Positions 57,971-64,000 of a stretch of DNA of 64,000 nt are shown here, one piece after another. The position numbers and the translations under genes are program-made. The number at the start of each line of letters is the position of its first letter. The stretch's first letter is position 1. The DNA comes from Euclidia mi (lineage: Eukaryota > Arthropoda > Insecta > Lepidoptera > Erebidae). The DNA lies in NCBI GenBank assembly GCA_944739405.2, contig OX123183.2, positions 90,534,729 to 90,598,728 on the forward strand, written 5' to 3'. Below the pieces are notes generated by a model, which had not been told where the DNA came from, made no database searches, and saw only the letters and a program-made list of their open reading frames with translations.

Positions 57971-59374
57971 GAAGAGGTTAAACAGCCAACAGATGGTGTA
58001 TGGAACCCGTAATACACATTTACTATTGGTTCATAAAAATTATATGATGTCTTTTGTTTCTTTCTATGTCCAGAAAATCTATAAGAAGATTAAGAACGGA
58101 GCAGACCGGCATAATTATCTATATAACATTTCATTGGTATGCCTTACAGCCCATTCAAACAACCGCCTTAGCGAGAGTCTTTGATGTAAGTTTTCATTTG
58201 AAAACTTTGTGCGCTATGGAAGACCGTTGATGCGAAACCATCAACTTTTAATTTAAAATTCAAGTTCAAATTACAAAAAGCCCGAAATTGAAATAACTAA
58301 CAGTTGTATAGAGTTTTAATAGGGTACCCATTAATTTTCTTCTAAGTCTTTGCCGTGTTTATGAGTGACGGATTTTGATTCCTAAGTTAACATAATGTAG
58401 GATTGATGTTGATGCCTTGTTAACAACCGGTATAACGCTAGGATGATAATAAATCAGCATTCATTTTGACAATACTGCGTACGTCAAGAGGGTTTATTTA
58501 TATAAACGGTAGGGTAAAAAAATAACTACAATTTAATAAAGTGCTTCACTATAGGTACGTAGGACACTATTCGATATAAAATAATAAGTTATTCAGTAAC
58601 AGACTATCCGAGACAAACAAGAATGAGATTGAATTTCTTTCACCCGCAAGCTATCTATACATTTCTAAAAATGTATAGGTATTATTTTGATATGAGAATG
58701 TGTACGTCACAGTCTCTTGCTGTATTTGCCATTATAATTCATAAATTATTGCTTATAACAGATTAATTATTATAGTCTTATTAAAATATATCTGTTATCA
58801 TACGCCAAAAAATATATAAAACATAATTATAGCCTAGTGGTGTTTCAGTAAAGGTATTAAAATAGAATCAAATAAAACAACTTGCTCTGTAATATTGAGG
58901 CAGGCAAGTGAACCACATATTTCCTGTGCGATATCCACTCCACATACATAAAGCAAAAAGACCAACTAAAAATGGTTACAAAATACGGTAAAACTATTGG
59001 ACAATTTCAACATAAAGGTAAAACGAACGCAATATCGCAGTGAGTGATGAGGTTGCAACTGCCACTCACTCACGTTCATCCACTATTTCAGTTCAAACTA
59101 GTGTGTTTCAGACGTCCAACTATATACACATATTGTTTTCATTGGTTCAGGAGTAATACAGTTATCGATTATACTAAAATCCAATATATTCAAATGGCTA
59201 GTCAGCTGCAACAATGTATATAAAAAGTTATATTAAAGTTCGGTGCTGTACTTCGTAATTGCTGATAGCCAACCAAACCATGAAGCGTATGAAATTATGA
59301 CATAATTATGTTGTATAAAGTCTATGTCCAGTCTGAATGCAGGCGCGATTCGCTGAGCGGAGGCGATTTCGCTG
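57971..59374. other. No gene seen
   Basis: AT-rich, without recognised elements. The 93-aa ORF at 57903-58184 straddles the LINE edge and is chance. Confidence 0.35.
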
Positions 59375-59590
59375 CATGCGTGGTATAGTGGTTTCAGAGA
59401 CCGCCTTGCCGCTTAGAACTGTGTTCAGTGTTGTGGGTTCGATTTTCACAAAAGACAACACTTTGTGTACTCTGAATATTTATTGCGTATAATAATTGTT
59501 GCGTTACTGACTGACTGACAGCCAAAGTATTGGGCTCAAGAAGCTAAAATGGGCAGAAACGGTTAAATTAAAATATAATGTGCGGGCATA
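59375..59590 (+). mobile_element. tRNA-like SINE head and Helitron-like fragment
   Basis: GCGTGGTATAGTGGTTTCAG and GTTGTGGGTTCGATTTTCAC are A- and B-box-like (59375-59470). They are followed by GTTGCGTTACTGACTGACTG (59499), the same opening as the Helitron-like segments inside the P-derived elements at 8028 and 10470. Confidence 0.5.
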
Positions 59591-59645
59591 GCATTCGGCA
59601 TGCTCTAGCCTATTAAATTTGGAGTACATTATTAAGTTCATGAAA

Positions 59646-59952
59646 AAAGCGGCGATAGCCCAGTGGTGTACGTAAGGGACTGCCGAGACGATGGTCTCGG
59701 GTTCGATCCCCAGGTACCCCGCCCACACACTTCTGACTTTTCGAAGTTATGTATGCATTATCAATTAATTATCGCTCGCTTAATGATATGCCCGGTAGAT
59801 GGCAATAGGCTCGCCCCCTATTACATTGGGACCGAAACTACGTTAGCACTATCTATTCTGTGCCGAAACATAACTGGCGAAAAGTGGGTGTGTAATAAAC
59901 CTCTGCCTACCCCTCCAGGGATAACAGGCGTGAAGTTATGTTATGTTATGTT
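59646..59952 (+). mobile_element. tRNA-derived SINE
   Basis: Same family as 13481-13760: GCGGCGATAGCCCAGTGGTG, GGGTTCGATCCCC, a CTCTGCCTACCCCTCCAGG tail and (TTATG)n. A ~30-bp internal insertion around 59835 (TACGTTAGCACTATCTATTC) distinguishes it. Target duplication not clear. Confidence 0.88.
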
Positions 59953-60076
59953 GTTATAAATACGTTACTCGTTTTGTTTTGCCACCTACAATCCTACATT
60001 ATAAATGAACAAAAATGACATCACAAACGGTTTTCGTGACCGATTGTATCTGTTTATAATGTCAATTTTAAATATA

Positions 60077-60116
60077 CTAGAATCATTCATATAATCAGGT
60101 ATATGAATGATTCTAG
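60077..60116. repeat. Perfect 16-bp hairpin
   Basis: CTAGAATCATTCATAT pairs exactly with 60101-60116 across an 8-base loop. It abuts a stretch with repeated AAGTCGGCC/ATGTCGGCC motifs (60130, 60318, 60364), perhaps subterminal repeats of a DNA transposon. Confidence 0.9.
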
Positions 60117-60420
60117 GGTAAATACGCTAAATGTCGGCCACATTACGGTTTTTCTGTTTTGGGATCGGTCTGGCACCATCAATTTGCAACGAATGGATAG
60201 CTTCCGATGCGGTTTTGGTTAGTTTGATAAATCTATTTCATGTTCAGGGGCCTAAGGTTGACATTTCTACTACAAGGAAAAAGTACTAAGGTTTAGATGC
60301 GTCGAGAACGAAAAAACCCTAAAGTCGGCCATTCACGGCCCACGGTCGGTCGCGTTTTTCCCATAAGTCGGCCGGGTATAGGTTGTTTTAAATTAATACA
60401 GACAAAGATTATTAATATTA

Positions 60421-61059
60421 TTTATTTTGGCAGGAGTCTCACTAAGTAGACATTATTAATCGTATTTGTTTAATAGTAGGTGAAGTATTTTTTATTTGCA
60501 CTTAAATAATGTTAAGTATTACAATTTATAAGAAAGTAAACATCACAATAAAATTTAAAAAATCGTATTAAAATACTTCAAAAGTGATTGTTTTTTTAAC
60601 CTTTAACGTCTTCGTAACAATATTTATAATAACATTAAATATTTGTCAAACAAGTTCGGTAATTAATAAAAAAGGTTAAACATTATATGCTATGGTAAAT
60701 ATACAAATGTGTTTGTCATTAACATCGATATATATGTACTAATAGTCATTAATTAAAAAAGACTTAATCTCTTCAGTCATATAAAAAAGTATGTACCTAC
60801 CCAGCATCAACATTTTTGGACTTAATTAGGAACTCTCGTTATACAATAATCAACAAAAATATTCAACAATATACAAACTAGGTATATAATAATTTAGGTA
60901 AGTTTAGGTATATACAATAATCTAGTAAACAATTAAATTCTTTTACCAGTAATAGGTAGTAAAGTAATATTTAACAAAAGAAATTAATGTTTTTCATTTC
61001 TCCTTTTTAAAGCACTTTGACGAAGTAAAAAAAAAATACTAGACTTTTTAAGGAGTATC
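60421..61059. other. No gene seen
   Basis: Very AT-rich. It may be the 3' flank or UTR of the PHD-finger transposon fragment that ends at 61060. Confidence 0.3.
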
Positions 61060-61490
61060 TAAATCTAAATCAATTCAAATACAAAGGTGACAAATAAACT
61101 CGTTAACCGCAACTTCCGAATATATGGTAACCCTTTTTTAGTCGTACATTGAATATGAAACCATTTTGGGCACCGATCACACCCAACGTTTTTTAAGTTG
61201 TCATCTTCGACATCGCTAACGAGTATCTCCTCACACCCAGCGCAATTAATACGTGTTTTAATTTCTTTAGTCTTTCTAGTTTTATTCTGAGTATCTTGTC
61301 TCTTCTTTTGAATGGCCAACTTTGCTGTCGCCCTGACTTCCATTTTAGCCGCCGTTCTTTTTTTCTTGTCCTGGACTTTTTGTAATTTATATTTTTTAAT
61401 ATTTTCATTGAGTTCATAATATTTTCTCCATTTTGGAGATGACTAAGCAAGCGGCATGATTTCTCCACCAACAGTGCGAGATCTTCCAAA
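61060..61490 (-). pseudogene. PHD-finger C-terminus of a DNA-transposon protein
   Basis: Two overlapping minus-strand frames: a Lys/Arg-rich linker (KKSRTRKKERRLKW, KLAIQKKRQDTQNKTRK), then a Cys-rich finger INCAGCEEILVS...NVGCDRCPKWFHIQCTT, matching C-x2-C...C-x2-C-x4-H-x2-C of PHD fingers. Insect pogo/Tigger-like transposases often end in such a finger. A frameshift near 61340 separates linker and finger. The catalytic domain is absent. Confidence 0.6.
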
Positions 61491-61634
61491 GCTCAAAGCT
61501 CGAGGTGAAAACAAATGTTTTCTAAAAGCCGGAGATACGGGGATACAGGCATGAGACTATAAATAAATAAAAAAATAAGGTAGCAAGTTCCTAAGAGCAA
61601 TTTATATCTTATATTCCCAATAAGCTATCATAAA

Positions 61635-61902
61635 AAATCGGCGATAGCCCAGTGGTGTACGTAACGGACTGCCGAGACGATGGTCTCGGGTTCGATCCCC
61701 AGGTAACGTGGGCACACACCTCTGACTTTTCGAAGTTATGTGTGTATTAAAAATGTTAATTATCGCTCGCTTAATAATGTGCCCGGTAGATGGCAATAGG
61801 CTCGCCCCCTATTACATTGGGACCTAAACATAACTAGCGAAATGTGGGTGCGTAATACACCTCTGCCTACCCCTTCGGGGATAAAAGGCGTGAAGTTATG
61901 TA
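61635..61902 (+). mobile_element. tRNA-derived SINE
   Basis: Flanked by a perfect 13-bp duplication AAGCTATCATAAA (61622-61634, 61903-61915). The head is CGGCGATAGCCCAGTGGTGT, with the B box and CTCTGCCTACCCCTTCGGGG tail. The 3' repeat is reduced to TTATG. Confidence 0.95.
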
Positions 61903-62112
61903 AAGCTATCATAAATGTTTTCAATATTATCAACTCCTACATTTAAACTTAACTCTTAAAATGATTAATAAATTAAATGTATAATAAATATTTGATTTTG
62001 ATAAAACAAGAAAAAGTAATCGACCTGTATAGTTGGGCTCGAATTCGAGGCTGGTCGACATTACGATCTTTAATGTATTGTTAATTTAATAACGTATTGT
62101 GTAGAACGTTTC

Positions 62113-63648
62113 TTGTCTCGTGGTGTCACTCCACTTAATCGTCTGCATCATCCATTGTGGCATCGTGGACCTTCTTGGATTTCCCATGATCCGTCAGAAT
62201 GGCCCATGCAACCCTTTGACCACGGTGCAGAAGACGAAGATGTACCCGAACGGAAGTCTGTTTCTTATCCCGTGATTGCTGAGGTTGCGGAGTCTCCCAT
62301 CTATGCACTCGCACTACGCATGTCATCGTGTTCTAAGTTACTCCGCGCCATCGTTTATGTCTATAGGTTTCTTAGGCACCTACCTAATGAGACTTTTGTA
62401 TCAAGTACTGATATCAAATTCGCAGAATGTAAGTTACTACGAGCTGTACAGGCTGTTCATTTTAGTAACGACATTCAAAATTTGAAAGACAATGTACCTT
62501 GTTCTCCCGCTATCCTTAGACTCAAGCCGTTTCTCGATGAACACGGCATCATACGCGTTGGGGGTCGTCTGTCAAATTCGGATGAACCTTGTAACTACAA
62601 ACATCCTTGCATTCTGCCGCGACATGATCATGTTGTCGACCTTCTTGTTGATTTTTATCACAAGAAGCACCTCCATGCTGGTCCAGAGTTGCTTATGTCC
62701 TTACTTAGGCATAAGTATTGGATTTTAGCCGCTCGACGAATAATTCGTCACAGAATACATAAATGTTACGTCTGTTTCAAATTTCGTCCGCGTCCGACTT
62801 TCCCTCCCATGGCAGATCTCCCTAGTCAGCGCGTCAACCAGGTTGCTAAAGCGTTTACACACACCGGTTGTGATTACGCAGGACCACTGCAGCATACGCC
62901 AGTGCGTGGTCGAGGTGTTAAAAGCCGTAAAGCCTGGCTATGTATTTTTACATGCTTAACGACGCGCGCTACGCATATTGAAGTTGCGACAGATTTAAGC
63001 ACGGTGTCATTCCTGGCAGCCCTTAAACGATTTCTCTCACGGCGCGGCCCTATACAGTGTTTGTACACGGATAACGGCACTTGTTTCGTGGGCGCAAGCT
63101 CTTATTTACGCGACCTTTATAAGTTTCTCAGGGAAGAATATCGTACTCGTCTTCAGGAAGAGCTTTCCATAAATCATATTGACTGGAAGTTTATTCCACC
63201 AGCATCACCGCATTTCGGTGGATGTTGGGAAAGCATGGTCAAAGTAATTAAAACGCATCTCTTCAAGGTTATAGGTCAACAGATCCTCTCTTATGAAGAG
63301 CTTTTAACTGTCCTTGCACAAGTCGAGGCACTGATCAACTCGCGTCCGCTCACGGCATTGAGTAGTGACCCTGCAGAACCATCCGCGTTAAGCCTTGCAC
63401 ATTTTCTGAACACAGTGCCATTATCGTAATTTCCGACTCCTGAAGCAGACTCTTCAAGCTTGCTCCAGAGACATACTCTGCTGGATAAACTCGTGCAGTC
63501 GTTCTGGCGGCGCTGGCGTGCGGAATATCTACACCAGCTTCGGGCTAGATCCAAGTGGAATAGTCCTGAATCCCCTATACAGGAGGGTACGTTGGTAGTC
63601 ATAATACATGATAATGCTCCGCCGCTTTCATGGCCGTTAGCCATAGTA
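62113..63648 (+). pseudogene. BEL/Pao pol C-terminus with integrase, broken
   Basis: The open frame 62113-63429 begins inside pol (SRGVTPLNRLHHPLWHRGPS, a BEL/Pao block). It then has the integrase zinc region (HLHAGPELLMSLLRHKYWI...CYVCFKFRP) and a core with CDYAGPL, YTDNGTCFVGAS and HFGGCWESM carrying the D, D and E residues. A single TAA at 63427 interrupts it. The same frame then continues (LLDKLVQSFWRRWRAEYLHQ, SPIQEGTLVVI) to 63648, where a LINE has inserted. The upstream part of the element is missing at about 62110. Confidence 0.92.
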
Positions 63649-64000
63649 AGTAAGTAAGTAAGTAATCATTTATTCGTCAGAATATGGGTATACAGAGGTC
63701 TTAAAATGTTATACATAGGTTCAGACCATAATCTGCCATTGTTTGGCATACGAATATTAATTGTCAATTACAAAAATATTATATTGATGATGTCATGCAA
63801 GTCACAGTTCTTTGTCGTCTAAGAATTCCTTTACACTATAAAAACATTTCTTTAATAATAATACATATAAATTTCTTTTAAAAACATTTATGCTATCAAT
63901 ATTTTTAAAACTGTTTGGCAACTTATTATAGATATGTATCGCCTTACAATATACATTGTCACTAAATACATTGACTCTTTGCTTTGGTATTAGTAGTTTA
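63649..64000 (-). mobile_element. LINE 3' end inserted in the BEL/Pao gene
   Basis: It ends in a (TTAC)n tail on the minus strand (63649-63663) and continues past the window edge. The insertion point lies within the Pao codons after WPLAIV. Confidence 0.85.
63802..64000 (-). CDS. Non-LTR RT C-terminal fragment (cut by window edge)
   Basis: The minus strand reads through VNVFSDNVYCKAIHIYNKLP and NVFKRNLYVLLLKKCFYSVK to EFLDDKEL and a stop at 63802-63804. This is the conserved carboxy end of jockey/CR1-like RTs, homologous to the fragment at 40834-40955. It is open to the edge of the window. Confidence 0.8.
   Translation of the reverse strand, partial: KLLIPKQRVNVFSDNVYCKAIHIYNKLPNSFKNIDSINVFKRNLYVLLLKKCFYSVKEFLDDKEL

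Noticed and set aside
59646..59720. tRNA genes at this and other A/B-box sites (13486, 22041, 32604, 54410, 61641)
   Set aside because: No acceptor-stem pairing or proper anticodon arm; each is followed by a SINE body and tail, and several have target duplications.

Overview
This is AT-rich eukaryotic DNA from an insect, most probably a moth or butterfly. The evidence is the repeat content: tRNA-derived SINEs with 'GGTTCGATCCC' B boxes and 'CCTCTGCCTACCCCTTCGGGG' tails, noncoding repeats beginning 'AGGGTACCGTAGCC', Helitron-like ends such as 'GCGCGAAGCCGCGGGC..CTAG', a mariner (DD34D), BEL/Pao and Ty3/Gypsy retrotransposons, and I-, RTE- and jockey/CR1-like LINEs. I recognise no intact host gene. 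The window is a dense, nested transposon cluster.

Layout. 1-4620: a long noncoding LTR-type element with a 30-bp minisatellite. 6585-12000: a broken mariner-superfamily (DUF4817-type) transposase interrupted by a 1.4-kb element with 8-bp target duplications; a second 1.6-kb copy lies 1 kb away. Both carry the first exon of a THAP-domain protein, which marks them as internally deleted P-element relatives. 12.3-13.8 kb (minus): a phase-consistent four-exon gene model for an acidic Ser-rich protein I cannot name. 15.2-16.2 kb: a degraded YqaJ-like nuclease. 18.7-23.3 kb: MITEs, a SINE, Helitron-like pieces and strong hairpins. 23391-29897 (minus): a young Ty3/Gypsy element with 738-bp LTRs about 99% identical, a gag ORF ending in a slippery A AAA AAC, and a broken pol.

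32.4-36.3 kb: tRNA- and 5S-derived SINEs and two foldback MITEs. 36.6-39.46 kb: an unusual element with TACCGCG-bearing terminal inverted repeats around an unrecognised broken gene, with a SINE inside. It directly abuts a mariner (39461-41764) that is itself split by a LINE. 42-47 kb: LINE, SINE and Helitron fragments. 48.6-53.6 kb: a nearly full-length I-type LINE. 54.4-58 kb: a Harbinger-like MITE and two LINE 3' regions on the minus strand. 59-64 kb: SINEs, a PHD-finger transposon fragment and a BEL/Pao integrase cut by another LINE.

The elements interact mainly through nesting and through SINE-LINE parasitism. Two SINE families here carry 3' ends that match the 3' ends of two LINEs in the same window. 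The best candidates for something undescribed are the THAP/P-derived MITE family, the TACCGCG element, and the acidic multi-exon gene that resembles the gene inside it.
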